Origin: Hofstenia miamia
Lineage: Eukaryota > Xenacoelomorpha > Acoela
Assembly (NCBI GenBank): GCA_004352715.1
Contig: SCFE01000005.1
Span: forward strand, 2,840,011 to 2,904,010
Length of the DNA: 64,000 nucleotides
Direction of reading: 5' to 3'
Positions within the stretch are counted from its first letter, which is position 1. Every line of letters starts with the position of its first letter. The position numbers were made by a program, and so were the translations under genes. Below, in pieces: positions 47,701-59,336 of this stretch. Below the pieces are notes generated by a model. It made no database searches. It saw only the letters and a program-made list of their open reading frames with translations, and was not told the origin of the DNA.

Positions 47701-48170
47701 TAAATATTTAAATAATTGTAAAGTTTCCAATGTCTAAATTTAACATAGAGCCAAAACAATAAAGAAAGTAGATGGCCTAAAATTGGTAAATTACATGAAA
47801 ATCTGTAAAATATTGGATATCCATTGCTAATTACAAATTCTCTTTTAACAAAACCATAGCTATCATGGTAAAGTGTGTGTATTCTAAACAGTTTTGACCA
47901 TTTCAAAAGTGAGTGTAGCCTTGAATCATCAATTCCAATCAATCCACCATGGGGGTTCATTTGCAAAACCTTTTCAACACTGACATTGTGTATATATTTC
48001 TGTAATAGATAGTTTGTAACATGTGCAAACTTTAAATGCAGGTCTTTGGTAGAGTGAATATGACCTTCTACCCGCANNNNNNNNNNNNNNNNGAATTTTG
48101 TCAAGTTTCAACATCTTTCCACAATGCAATGATTTACAAAACACATATCTTATCCTTTTATAACTTTTCA
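47700..48170 (-). pseudogene. Unassigned Polinton ORF fragment with a 16-base gap
   Basis: A frame open for about 130 codons (47,700-48,104) is interrupted by Ns at 48,077-48,092. It includes NPHGGLIGIDDSRLHSLLKW. It lies between the major capsid 3' end and the protease. I do not recognise it; it may be another Polinton-specific protein or out-of-frame decay. Confidence 0.35.
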
Positions 48171-49450
48171 CTGTTTGTCAATATAGGCTTTGGAATTAGT
48201 GTCCCCCAAAATGATAACTTCCATCAATTTGGTTAGTGTGTTTTTAAAATCCAGTGTTAAGTGTATATTCACACTGCTCAATTCAGGATACAAAACCTCA
48301 TTGTTGGCCTCTACAATGCTAGCCAGATCAAAAACGATATTCACAAGTTTGTTATATTGTGTGTATGGTATTCCACCATCATCAGTATTTATCCCCAGAG
48401 CCTTTATTAATTGATAATATGCCTGTGCATAGTTGTCATCTCCAACTAACAGGGGGTGTATGCTATATTTGTTCCTCCATGTGTTATAGTAACTTGATGG
48501 AGTCCTCTAAATTTATATGAAAACAGATTTGTAAACATTGTTCTTGTAAACTGATGATTTGGAACAATTGCCAAGGCAATTCTTCTAACAGGTTCATTGG
48601 AAAAAACATTTTCTCTAGTGTCTTCTGACCTGCTGGAATTATAAATGTACATGTAAGAATTCTTGTAAAGTGGTATGTAGCAGGAATTGTCAATAGCATT
48701 TTTTCAATTGCCAAATGTACACTTTCTGTGACTCTGAGCTTTCTTAGAATTAGGAAGGCACTCATAATTTGCATTGTGTAATCAGCATTATCATCTGCAA
48801 TTAAGGAAAAATCATATTGTGATCTTAAAAGCTTTAGCCAAATATCAACACCAGGTATTAGTAATTTTTCATATTGGAAAAAATCAATTGTGAGAGGTTC
48901 ATAACAACTTGCCACCTGGCTTTCCATGGTTAGCACTCTATGTCTATACTGACAATCTTTTTCACCACCTTCTTTTATCAGATTATCAGGGTGTTTCTCA
49001 TTATAATAACCACTTGAAATTTTATTGAAATCTTGTTGGCTGCACTTTTTGATAGTTCATTAGTAATCATAACTGTATGTGGCCACACCACATCACCTGT
49101 GTGTAATAAAACACCATTTGCATATAAACTATAATCACTAAACAATGAATGTAAGGTGTTATTTGTTAAACAAACTTGATCTTGTTTTATATCATCTGCG
49201 TCATCCCAAACTAGGTCCCACCATCACTTTTGCATACAATTTTCATTGATAAACCAAGATGTATACTTTGCAAATCAATGTACTCATTTTGCTCCAACCT
49301 GAAATTAAATTCAATGAGTGGTCCATCAAAACCAGAATTTGGAAATATTCCTGTGTACTACCTCCATTAAAGTTTGCCAACACCTTATCACATTTGAAAA
49401 TGTCCAAGCAAGAATGAGTGAACATGGTCATGATGGGTATCAAACTAATA
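48171..49450 (-). pseudogene. Polinton major capsid protein (double jelly-roll)
   Basis: Several frames together match the family. From about 49,430: an N-terminal segment with TQEYFQIPGFDGP, then EYIDLQS (usual form YLDL--T). At about 49,080-49,160: NNTLHSLFSDYSLYANGVLL, a hallmark Polinton capsid motif. The frame 48,484-48,936 has LLIPGVDIWLKLLRSQYDFSL (the ll-GvDI-iKL-RS--F block, shown here as fragments) and a strand-rich continuation. The C-terminal part (48,190-48,470) has AYYQLIKALGI and DGGIPYTQYN. Stops near 49,230 and frame changes near 49,300, 48,700 and 48,600 disable it. Confidence 0.8.
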
Positions 49451-49489
49451 TCAAGTGTCAATGTGTACAGCTATTTATACCAAATTCTT

Positions 49490-49910
49490 AAAAATGTCAG
49501 TTTTCTTTATGATGGGTTTCTTTTTTACTATGCATGGACTAGGTTTATGTTGTTTTTTTTGCACTGGAAATTGTAAATTGTTTAATTCCATGCTTTGTTT
49601 TAATTATTTTTGTTATCCTCCCTGTCTCAGAGAAGCCATTACCAGTTTGTTTATTAAATTGATTCCTGACTATGTTTTTCACTACATTGGCAATTCTTTG
49701 TTTTAAAACATTTTTCACATTTTGCCAGGGGCTATATTGCTTAAACCCAAAATTGATTCATCCATAATCTCATTACCAACATTGCTTAATACATTTTTCA
49801 AGGGTGGAATCATTTTCAATGCTAGTGGTATGGCAACACACCCAAGGTTGGTAATTACTCCAAAACCTTTTAATGAGGTATTGCTGTAGGGTTTCTACCA
49901 CTTGCATGTT
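49490..49910 (-). pseudogene. Small basic Polinton protein remnant
   Basis: Between integrase and major capsid, broken frames encode a hydrophobic Gly/Leu segment (GFGVITNLG, then LALKMIPPLKNVLSNVGNE) and a lysine-rich end (KKKPIIKKTDIFKNL). The arrangement of a Gly-rich/Leu-rich core followed by a basic tail recalls the small adenovirus pVI/pX-like proteins found at this position in Polintons. Assignment rests on composition and position only. Confidence 0.4.
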
Positions 49911-49974
49911 CACTATAATATCACTCCATAGTGAATAATTTGACAATGACACATATAGGTTATTTTACTATTCT

Positions 49975-50990
49975 ATTCTTGTCAATGCATGCTTCCTAAT
50001 TACTCTAGTCAATTCCCATTAGTAGAATTTTCCTTTAATTATTTTGCCATCAGCATCACTACTATTTGACTTTAATTAATATGTAATGGGAATTGTGGGA
50101 AACACTTTGGTTATTTTAAAAACCTCTGTTTGAGATTGTGGTGAGTAGCCTTTTGAAATGTGTAATCAGATTTTGAAATTCTTACCAGATCACCAAGGCA
50201 AAACAATGGTGGTCAGTAATGCTTAATACTAATAGTCATTAGTTTTCCAATCAGGTATGGAATATGTTTTTTTCTTACAGAATTTGGAGACATGCCTATT
50301 GTAATATTTACTCTGGAATTTATGATGCCAACAATTTGTTGAAGTTTATCTATATATTTGTAACCCCTGCTAAAGTGTAGATACTTGAATAGAATTTCTT
50401 TCAAACTCCTTATCACTCTTTCCATGCACACCACTTTCATGTTTTAATTTGTGCTGTACACTGTTATATTATTTCTATTGCAGAAATCATTAAACACTTC
50501 TTTAAATTCTGTTTCCTGATCAACCTAAATCTTTTTCACATTACGCCAGTTATCAAATTTTTTAAAAGCAGACAACACACGACTAGCATTTTTATTATAC
50601 AATGGTTGTACATGAAATTTTTTTGACAAAATGTCATAACAAACAAGCAAGTACTTTATCCTTCTATTGTACAATGCTAGACTTTCAACAACCTCCAAAT
50701 ACATAGTCCATATTTCATCAATGCCAAATTGCAGAAATCATTAAACACTTCTTTAAATTCTGTTTCCTGATCAACCTAAATCTTTTTCACATTACGCCAG
50801 TTATCAAATTTTTTAAAAGCAGACAACACATGACTAGCATTTTTATTATACAATGGTTGTACATGAAATTTTTTTTGACAAAATGTCATAACAAACAAGC
50901 AAGTACTTTATCCTTTTATTGTACAATGCTAGACTTTCAACAACCTCCAAATACATAGTCCATATTTCATCAATGCCAAATGCAATAACA
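49975..50990 (-). pseudogene. Polinton retroviral-type integrase with internal tandem duplication
   Basis: The core domain begins at about 50,980 with EIWTMYLEVVESLALYNK, where the first catalytic Asp of W--DL is replaced by Tyr, followed by YLLVCYDILSK and VDQETEFKEVF (second Asp kept). The third block, VCMERVIRSLKE, keeps the Glu (50,400-50,440), followed by YKYIDKLQQIVGIINSRVN and the SPN motif. The C-terminal region (about 49,975-50,200) has LVRISKSDYTFQKGY, EVFKITKVFPT and WELTRV, matching the chromo/SH3-like tail. A 251-bp segment of the core is repeated in tandem, so the first two motifs occur twice. Stops and frameshifts are also present. The N-terminal zinc-binding region is missing. 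Confidence 0.82.
50480..50983. repeat. Tandem duplication of 251 bp in the integrase
   Basis: The segment starting at 50,481 (CAGAAATCATTAAACACTTC) recurs at 50,732 with a period of 251 bases. I see only about three differences: CACACG/CACATG, one extra T in a T run, and CTTCTATT/CTTTTATT. The near identity indicates a young duplication, or a collapse/expansion error, within an old pseudogene. One difference is again CpG to TpG. Confidence 0.85.
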
Positions 50991-51300
50991 TGCTATAATG
51001 AGGTTAGCAAACATCTCTGATTGTAGCAGAGTTTTGCCCATATCATCAAATATTATTAACAAGTTTTGAACACTGTTTTCATCTAGTAAACTTTCTGAAA
51101 ATTCCTTGAAAAATTCCACATGAATCATTTTTGCTTAAATTTGCTATAAATATTACTTTGGAAGTGACAGTAAAAAATGATTGCTTTGGAATATCTATCA
51201 AAATAATCTTTGTCAATTAATTTCCCAAGTAAGCTAGTTTTTCCTGAATTTGATGGACCACTGAAAATTAAAAATATCTGAGTGTTTCATAAACAAACAA
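50990..51300 (-). pseudogene. Polinton packaging ATPase fragment (FtsK/A32 type)
   Basis: Walker A reads SGPSNSGKTSLLGKL (core at 51,233-51,259), and Walker B reads LLIIFDDM (51,039-51,062), about 60 residues later. The order, spacing and context fit the A32-like genome-packaging ATPase of Polintons. A frame change occurs near 51,130. The protein breaks off about 15 residues after Walker B, where integrase sequence begins, so the C-terminal half and the integrase N-terminus were lost in one deletion. Confidence 0.75.
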
Positions 51301-51673
51301 CATTGAGTGTGGGCATGGTTTCTTTATAATGAGAATAATAAAAAGTTTACATTAACTTATATATTTTTTTAAAAACCAAACACTTAGTTTCAAATTATTC
51401 CTGGTTCTTCTCAATGTTATATATTGCATTTTATTAAATCAATTTTAACCCATGCTCTACTAATGTATTTTTTCTCAAGTGTTTTATTAGTAAAGAAGGA
51501 ATTATTACTTTCTTCTATATTAATATTCTAATTTTTGTATTTTATTATTCAATGAGAGTGTGCATGACCATTGTATTTTTTTACAATTATTGTATAACTG
51601 ACATTAATTATTTTTAGCATGAAGGTGATGTTTTCAGAGAAGGGAATGAGATGAGTAATTAAATCAATGTTGT

Positions 51674-53484
51674 AAATTTGGGTAACAAATACATCTATAG
51701 AAAGAACTTGGTATGCTAAATACCTTTAAACTATTTTACATACAGTAATGTTTTATTCAGTTATACATTGATGAAATATTTTATTTCCCAGCATACATGT
51801 TTTTTTTTTGGAATAAACAAATTTTTGCATTGTTTGTTTATCCAATTATATTTGTTTTATCTCTTTACATCATGCATGATTAAACTAAATTATATATGTT
51901 TTTGGTTTACAGATCTATTTACATTTAGGTTTTGTTTTTCCTATGTACACATTTTTTGATTAAACTAAATTACAAATGTTGAATTATTAAAACTTAAATT
52001 GATTTAATTGCTTTTGCTTAATTGCTATAATTGACTGACTAGAATTATTTAGACACAATAATTTTTTTAACTAACAATGCAAATTATGAATGTAGAATTA
52101 TTAATAAAACTCAAATTCTTTGTAAACATTTTGCTAATGAATTTAATGTGAAATCCTGCTATACTCATTTCAAGTTTATATGTTTAGAGCAAATGTGGAA
52201 TTTTGGTGATACAAAACAATAAAAAAGTGGAACACTGTATGACACATACAATCAGGTAAACAAGACCTAATAATCAAATAAAATTGAACAATGGTGTGTA
52301 AGTCGAGAAAAGCCATGTAAATGTATGCAGCCATATAAAGCAAGTAAGAGTGAAAAAACATGGAAAAGTTGATAAAAGATGAATCAGTCTACAACATGTA
52401 CAATCTGAAAAAAATATGGAGAGTTGAGAAAAGATGCATCAGTCAGCAAATGTGTACAACCTTAAAAAAATCATGCAAACCAAAAAGAAGTGTAAAGAAA
52501 AGATTGCCATGTAAAATCTAATATATAATAATTTTTCTATATAGAAAATGCATGTGTATATACATTTTATTAATATCATTGCATGTAAAAATTTTAGGAA
52601 GCAAATTTTTGGTTCTATGCATAAACCATGTTTTACTCTTTCTGAAAATGTAGGTTGCTTTTATTATGTATTACACCTTTAAGTATAGCAAACAATTTCC
52701 CTGTTTGGTGAAAAATGAATTAAACACATGGAATTTTTTACAATGAAATATCAATGTATTTGAAATAAACATTGTACATAGTGATGGTTATTCAATTGAA
52801 TCATGTTGTGTATCGTGAATATTTTTCCCTGATTTGTGAAAAATGAATTAAACACATCAAATTTTTTACAATGGAATAGTGCATTTTGAAAACAAAATGT
52901 AAACTTTTCTTTTTAAGTTTCCCTGAAAAACAAGATAAACACTGGACATGTAAGCTTTACAAAATTATGGAAAATTGATTATCAAAAATGCTGTGTGTGA
53001 TAGTGTTGTGTATTGACTAAAATGAAATGCAGTTTTTTGAAAGTTCCTGAATTACACTGTAGAAATTGTACATGTAATCATTAGAAATCATGGAAAATTG
53101 TAATGTGTGGTAATGGGGTATATTAACAAAAATGGTGTGTATCCTTTACATGTAGTATAATACTGAAAATGAAATAATCATTGTACATGGCAATGGTTAA
53201 TCAATTGAAACATATGAAATTTTTTGAATTGTGTAATAACACATAGATGTAATATGTGTAAATAATGTAGGATACCAACCAAAATCATGTAATGTCACTA
53301 TAGCAAACATGTTGAGAATGTAAACTAAATAGGTCCCAACATGTAAATGAATCACCACAGAAATCAATCATCTTGTAAATGTCATGAATCATTGCAAAAT
53401 CAGCCCTCATTAATGAGTCAGTAATTACATTGCTGCTAGATGCCATAGCAAACCCCAAGTCAATATCTGTGAATCTTCAGAGAC
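51674..53484 (-). repeat. Polinton right terminal inverted repeat
   Basis: About 1,811 bases inverted relative to 42,249-43,843. It is about 200 bases longer than the left copy, partly because a block is duplicated: CCCTG-TTGGTGAAAAATGAATTAAACACAT-type sequence occurs at about 52,700 and again at about 52,830. The two repeats have diverged by many substitutions and indels. Confidence 0.85.
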
Positions 53485-55425
53485 CTTGAGTCAGAGTGTC
53501 CAAAAAGTGGTATTTGTGCCAGGTCGCTCCTTCATTACTACTTATATTGATTATAGTAATGCAGAATTATGTCAATAAAATTGATTAATTATATAATAGG
53601 CATGTATTTCAATAAAAAACAAGTTTAATATAGAAAAATTTTCAAATTTTAAGTCAAGAGCAAAAGTTTTATGCAAATTCTGACAACACAATTTGGTCTG
53701 TCAGTAAAGGATGAATAGTGAAAAGTACAAACCTCATTCCAGAAATTCACTTTTATTGAATTGAATTAATGTGTTTCAAATTAATGACACATTTCAGTGT
53801 ATGTGCATAGATTTCATAAAAACATGAATTTCATCTAAAGCTTAACAAATTCAAGGTATTCTGTGGTAGTTCTTTTGGTATTTCCCAGTTGATAAGCATT
53901 TTCTTTGTATGTCAAAAGAGTAATTATGGAATATCAGAACTCTGTGTACCTACAAGTAGATGTATCTAGCAAGTAGATGTTACTTACAACCAGAGTTGCT
54001 AGAAGCAAATTTGCTATGCTAATACATTTTCTAATTATTTGTATTTTAGTGTAGAATCACTGGGTTGAATCTAGAGAGAACTATGCCAGATGACTTAATG
54101 TCAAAGCAGAAGGTTGCTGAGGTGAACATTGACTAGAGCAACAGTGATTCCAAACAAGTAACAAGAGAACACAATTTAACATAATGTATTTCTCTATTTA
54201 CAGATACTTAGGCATCTCTTATATACAATGTGTATTTACAATATGAACAACCATGAAAACTAGTCACTAGTAAACACGAAAAGCTTATGAGCTGGTTGAT
54301 AAATAACAACAACTACTGGCTGATGTTACATTAGGCCTAGTTTGGTGTTGCTTATTAAGGAACTATAACTGGGCTCATAAGCCTGCTACATTCTTAGTGA
54401 ATTTCATTCTCAGTAAAATATTTTCTTACATTTAGATATCTCACATCTTCACACTATGAAAAAGTACAAAAACCAAAAAATATTCTAATAAGATAACAGT
54501 AATTTATAGTAATTTTTTTGTTTAAAAATGTCATTAAATATATCATTATCATTAGATTTTAAGCTACTCTTTCAGTTTGTCATTTGTTTGAGAATTAAGT
54601 TTGTTTTGAATTTACTTAGTAAAAATTCAGACTTTTTGTTTGGTAGTCATAAATTTGAATGTTATATTATTTATATTTTCTTACAACACTTCCATTAAGT
54701 ACCTATTTGAAAATTGTGTGTACAGGTTTCCCATGTGCAAATGTGAATTGAAGTTGCATACCACTTCATACTGGTAGAGACATTATTTCAATGAAATTGT
54801 AATTAAATAATTGAATAAAAAATGTATTTCTTTAAACAGTATTTTAATTAGTTTTTTATCTAGTGCAGATCATTGGGAAACATCAGCCAACAGATTGTAA
54901 ATAGTTTTTGGGACTCTAAATAGCAGTCCTCTAAAACTCTGTTTAGGCTCAAAATAGAAAATTAATTATTTAATTACTTTGTAGTTTGCTTTTTATCCAA
55001 AAAGTAAATGATTTTGTTAATATTCATTCATTATTTTTGTTGCTACTTTGTATTGCATTTCTGATAAGATTCACTATCAAATAGTATTTTTTGTTTCTGA
55101 GGGCAGTCTATTCTTTGTAGTACTCTTGACTTTAGTTTTATCCCCAACTTTTTTGAAATCACTTGATTCAATAAGATGTCCACTGTGGGGGAAATTGAAG
55201 CACAGGAAAACCCCATTATAGGTTGTGTGTTTTTCTAGTGAGTGTAACTTATGTTATATCTGAAAACAGATATTCAATAACAATGACTAACTCTATATAC
55301 AAGCACAATGACTTGTTGTTTACTCAAAAGCTTCACATATGCTGTTACATACAAAGTTAGGGGATTGTGTAACTAAAAGTAAAAAACTCTTTTAATTTAT
55401 CCTAACTTTGTTTATGTCTTGTCTA
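53485..55425. other. CpG-poor non-coding stretch
   Basis: No gene seen. Composition continues the CpG-poor domain with many CATG, TGTG and CACA words. Confidence 0.4.
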
Positions 55426-55996
55426 CAACATCCCTTCATGATGTTGGGAATTAGAGCATCCATTATAAATCCCAGATGTTAGTTACATCAATCTATTTAT
55501 GTAATACATAAAAATATAAGTAATAAGAAATGAATTTTAACTGTAAGCATATTAACAAACAAAATTTAAATACATAAAACTCATACAAAGATCAGATATA
55601 TGTTTTACGAACTAACAACATAAAATGATACAAGAATAATGATGCTGAAAGCACAATGAAATGCTGTAGTGTCTTCTACTCCTCTTAGAATATGAAATTC
55701 NNNNNNNNNNNNNNNNNNNNNCAACATCCCTTCATGATGTTGGGAATTAGAGCATCCATTATAAATCCCAGATGTTAGTTACATCAATCTATTTATGTAA
55801 TACATAAAAATATAAGTAATAAGAAATGAATTTTAACTGTAAGCATATTAACAAACAAAATTTAAATACATAAAACTCATACAAAGATCAGATATATGTT
55901 TTACGAACTAACAACATAAAATGATACAAGAATAATGATGCTGAAAGCACAATGAAATGCTGTAGTGTCTTCTACTCCTCTTAGAATATGAAATTC
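55426..55996. repeat. Exact 275-bp duplication across a 21-base gap
   Basis: 55,426-55,700 and 55,722-55,996 read as identical, separated only by Ns at 55,701-55,721. Exact identity touching a gap is the pattern of an unmerged contig overlap, so the DNA is probably single-copy here. Part of it is a repeat family: ATCCCTTCATGATGTTGGGAATTAGAG resembles 62,109-62,136. Confidence 0.9.
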
Positions 55997-58874
55997 CTCT
56001 TGTATGCTGGTCTAGACTGGGGAGGATGAAAGAAGTAGCACTGTATAACCATATGTAAGCAATAGACTTGAAAAATTTGGATTTTCATTGCTCAGCTCAA
56101 GAGTTGCTTTCTCTCTCATACTTGGAACTATCTATTTAGGTTTTGTCAATGTCTTGTGTGGCAAAAAAATTGATTTATGAAGATGGCCACTGTGTGAAAG
56201 GTGGATGCAGAATGAGAGCCCCATCAGGGGTTTATGGCTGTGAATGTGTGTTGAAGCAACCTCATCATTAATATATTTTATGCCACTTGACAACTTTGGT
56301 TTATGACTACAATTCATTTACTTAACTTTGTTTGAATTTATTTGGAATAAATAGCTTTGCTTTTGTTTGTACTTAATGATGATGCATAGTTAACAACTTA
56401 GTTAACAAATTTGTATTTTACTTTTAGATTAATTGCTGTTGATTTGCTATTATGAAGAAAATGAAAGATTTTTATATTGTCTTTCAATCAGGCTCAAAAA
56501 CAGTTTAAGGCTATAATTTTGAACTTAATGAAAATATGTTAGCACATAGCTAGCAATTGTCTAGCATGCATGCTAGTGCTTTTTGGAAGTTTATTTATGC
56601 TAGTAACAATAGCATTTTTGGCACTAGCATTTTTTGTGCTAGTGGCATTAGCAATTTTTGCACTTAAATTTCTTATTGCTAGATATTTTCACACTAACCA
56701 GTAAGCATTATTGTCTGCAGCATTGTTAATTTTGTAGCCAAAATTCAAGGATGTTGAAATTGCATTAACCTCGTTGCATGGCAGTGCTAATAACAATCAC
56801 AATAACATTGCCATGATACAACTTTCTTTATACAATTTCAAAATAAAATATTCCAATGCAGATTTTAGAAACTATTAAAATCTTCAATTTTGAATTAAAA
56901 CTTTTTATTAGTAGCAGAAACAATTGCTTAACACAGTGTGTATGACACTGCACTCAACAAATGATACATGCAAGATGCACTTATAAATAAGCATAGTCAA
57001 CCACAAAAAATATTAATTGCAAGCTCAGATATTTTATCATTGACATTCCATTACATTAGCACAAAATGTGATTTCATGTTTATTATTTAATATTTTACTA
57101 GTTAAATGTCCTTGTATATATTCTTTAACAGTGTGATAGAGTCATTTTGGCAATTAAAAATTGAAATCTATTATTTCTATTTTGAATAGATTGTAAAATA
57201 ATTTTTAGGACAATATGAAAAAGCAAAAAATCAAAGGGAGTCTTAATAGTTTTCAAATAAATATAGGTTTGTGCTACATTTTGCAAAAATTATTCTTATA
57301 TTAATTTTAATATTCACAATTACAACTAATGATAAGTTGAAAAATGTTTATTTTAAAACAGTAATATGTATTGTGAAGTCAAATGTAATATAATAATTGC
57401 TTTCATCATATTTAAAATTTTTAAATTTTGATTTATTAAGTAGAGTTTACAAAATTACCTCAGGTCTGAGTGTTGGCATATTTTTTCATTGTTGTTATAT
57501 TTGGTTATAAAGCATTGTCTATATATTCAAGATTTATACATTTTTTTATACTTTGCTTTCAATAAAACATTACGCATTTTATTTTCTATTTGTTGAGTAT
57601 TTAATTATCTCAGAGATTAGGTGAGATAGTAATGGAGTGAGGACCTTAGCAAAGCAGATGCTAAGAGATGCTAAGCAACACCTGAAATAATTCTTAGATG
57701 AAGCTAGCATCCCCTAGAATTCCTTAAGCAATTTCAACTTCGAAAAAATGAAGCAAAATGTTAATAAAACCATCATTGTAAATTGATCAACCATAGGCAC
57801 CAAACATTTTGAGGATATTTTTTAGTTTTTAAGTTGTCAATTTATCTTTTAGTATTCAAACTTTTTATAGTAGTCTATAATTCTCTATTTTGTGAAATTT
57901 ATACCACAATTTAAAAACGGTTTTAATTGTTAAGCATATGAAAAATTCCACTTCCAATTGGTGTTCAAACTGCGCGCCTTTTACAGCTGCTTTACGCGAA
58001 CTTTTTTTACTCATGTATCACATTAATTTAGTTTAAACAAAGATTTGATTTTTTCCATGTTAACAAAATAATCAAATTTTGAAATTTTCTATGAGATTTG
58101 GCTACTAAAATGACGTATACAAAAAAAATTTGCCGAAACAATTGATATGAGGCAATAGATTTGATATCAAGCAACTTAAAACGAAGATATTTAAATTGTG
58201 TTAATGAAATTATCAAATTTTTCTCGATTGTTTGGATTCAAAGACACAAACCAAAAAATTATTTTTTTCAAATTATGATAACATAATGACCCTAACGGCA
58301 AAAATAAAATGGTAGTATGTTTCATTCAAACATTTCTTATAGATAATTTAAAACTAGTATCTTCTTTATAGTTGTGCTATCTTTGTTACATAAATTTCAT
58401 CTTTGTATTCTAATGAATATTATTGACCATTTTGTTAACTGTTATATTAAATATTTATAGATGCTGGCTGGCATAACATTTTCACATTAAACAAGACGTT
58501 CTCTGTGTTTCTCAGGAAAATTGCGGTATTACAATACAATAGAAATGGTGGAAGGGATTCCTATTTTTGATTTTCTAGTCCTAACCTCCATTCAAATTAT
58601 GGAATTGCAATAATGCACTCACTATATTAACAAATATCAAGTTTGTGGAAAATGATGCCTATAAATTCCAACATGCTAAAATTCAAATTCACATTATTGT
58701 TACTATATAGAGTAGATTTCAATTCATTCAAAAAGTTCTAAATTCTTCTTCTAAAACTACATGTATTTCAACAACATAATTTTGGGTAACTATGATACAT
58801 ATTTTCCTTCATTAAATTTTGACAGGCTTTATGGTCATTCTCATTAATACTTGCTTCATAAAAATCTTATGTGT

Positions 58875-58880
<6 letters not shown>
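55997..58880. other. Non-coding stretch with a GCTAGT/ACTAGC word cluster
   Basis: No gene supported. At about 56,540-56,700 the words GCTAG and CTAGC recur around ten times in both orientations (TAGCATGCATGCTAGTGC is a near palindrome), like the cryptic repeats in the hAT-like elements. CpG returns at about 57,970 (CTGCGCGCC), which marks the right edge of the CpG-poor domain. Confidence 0.45.

Positions 58881-58911
<31 letters not shown>
58881..58911. repeat. (AT)n microsatellite
   Basis: An uninterrupted (AT)n run of about 15 units. Confidence 0.95.
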
Positions 58912-58914
<3 letters not shown>

Positions 58915-58976
58915 CCACACTCAGTAAGCATTCTATTTAAGAAATAATAAAGAGCCAATGAAGCTACTGATTAATT

Positions 58977-59336
58977 ATGTACTTCTATCTATTGAGAAAA
59001 CATGGGCATGTTCATTCCATAAGTTACAATAAAAGATATTTGGAGAATAAGTTAATACAAACTTCTTATAGAACCACGGCCTACAGACAAAGCAATGGAC
59101 CATTTACAAGACCTAACTCTCAGTTAATTTTAGAGACAAGAAATTACAATATTTATAGCTACATGCAAACCGCACTTCCTAACTGTACTCATCCTTATAC
59201 TTATTCCTACTATCACCAAGACGAAGGGGAATTAACGACCAACCAATTAAGGAAGCTGGTATCTTATTTTAATGCCCGAAATGACACCCTAAGCGGTGAT
59301 CATAACGATCAACAGCATATTAAAAAACAGAGATAA
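58977..59336 (+). CDS. Candidate short ORF, 119 residues, unknown
   Basis: This frame starts at ATG right after an in-frame stop. It is open for 119 codons in AT-rich DNA and uses several CpG-containing codons, unlike its flanks. It is Tyr-, Asn-, Thr- and Gln-rich, with no signal peptide or membrane segment. The C-terminus is charged (LRKLVSYFNARNDTLSG, later HIKKQR). The stop overlaps a run with two AATAAA hexamers (about 59,334-59,350), so transcript ending here is possible. It could be a single-exon gene, the last exon of one, or chance. I do not recognise the family. Confidence 0.3.
   Translation: MYFYLLRKHGHVHSISYNKRYLENKLIQTSYRTTAYRQSNGPFTRPNSQLILETRNYNIYSYMQTALPNCTHPYTYSYYHQDEGELTTNQLRKLVSYFNARNDTLSGDHNDQQHIKKQR

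Larger units (their letters stand above)
42249..53484 (-). mobile_element. Decayed Polinton/Maverick element, about 11.2 kb
   Basis: Large inverted terminal repeats (42,249-43,843 and 51,674-53,484) enclose remnants of the Polinton gene set, all on the minus strand in the order ATPase, integrase, small basic protein, major capsid, unassigned ORF, adenain-like protease, minor capsid copy B, minor capsid copy A. This set defines Polintons, self-synthesising virus-like transposons. Intact ones are usually 15-20 kb; this one is short and I see no protein-primed DNA polymerase B, so a large part has been deleted. Every gene carries stops or frameshifts. The outermost clear inverted match is GTCTCTGAAGAT at 42,249 against 53,484; weaker similarity extends some tens of bases further out, so the true ends and the 6-bp target duplication are not fixed. 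Confidence 0.88.

Noticed and set aside
49455-49706. 83-residue plus-strand ORF rich in Phe and Cys inside the Polinton
   Set aside because: Opposite the decayed small basic protein and major capsid leader; hydrophobic shadow of a Lys-rich strand.
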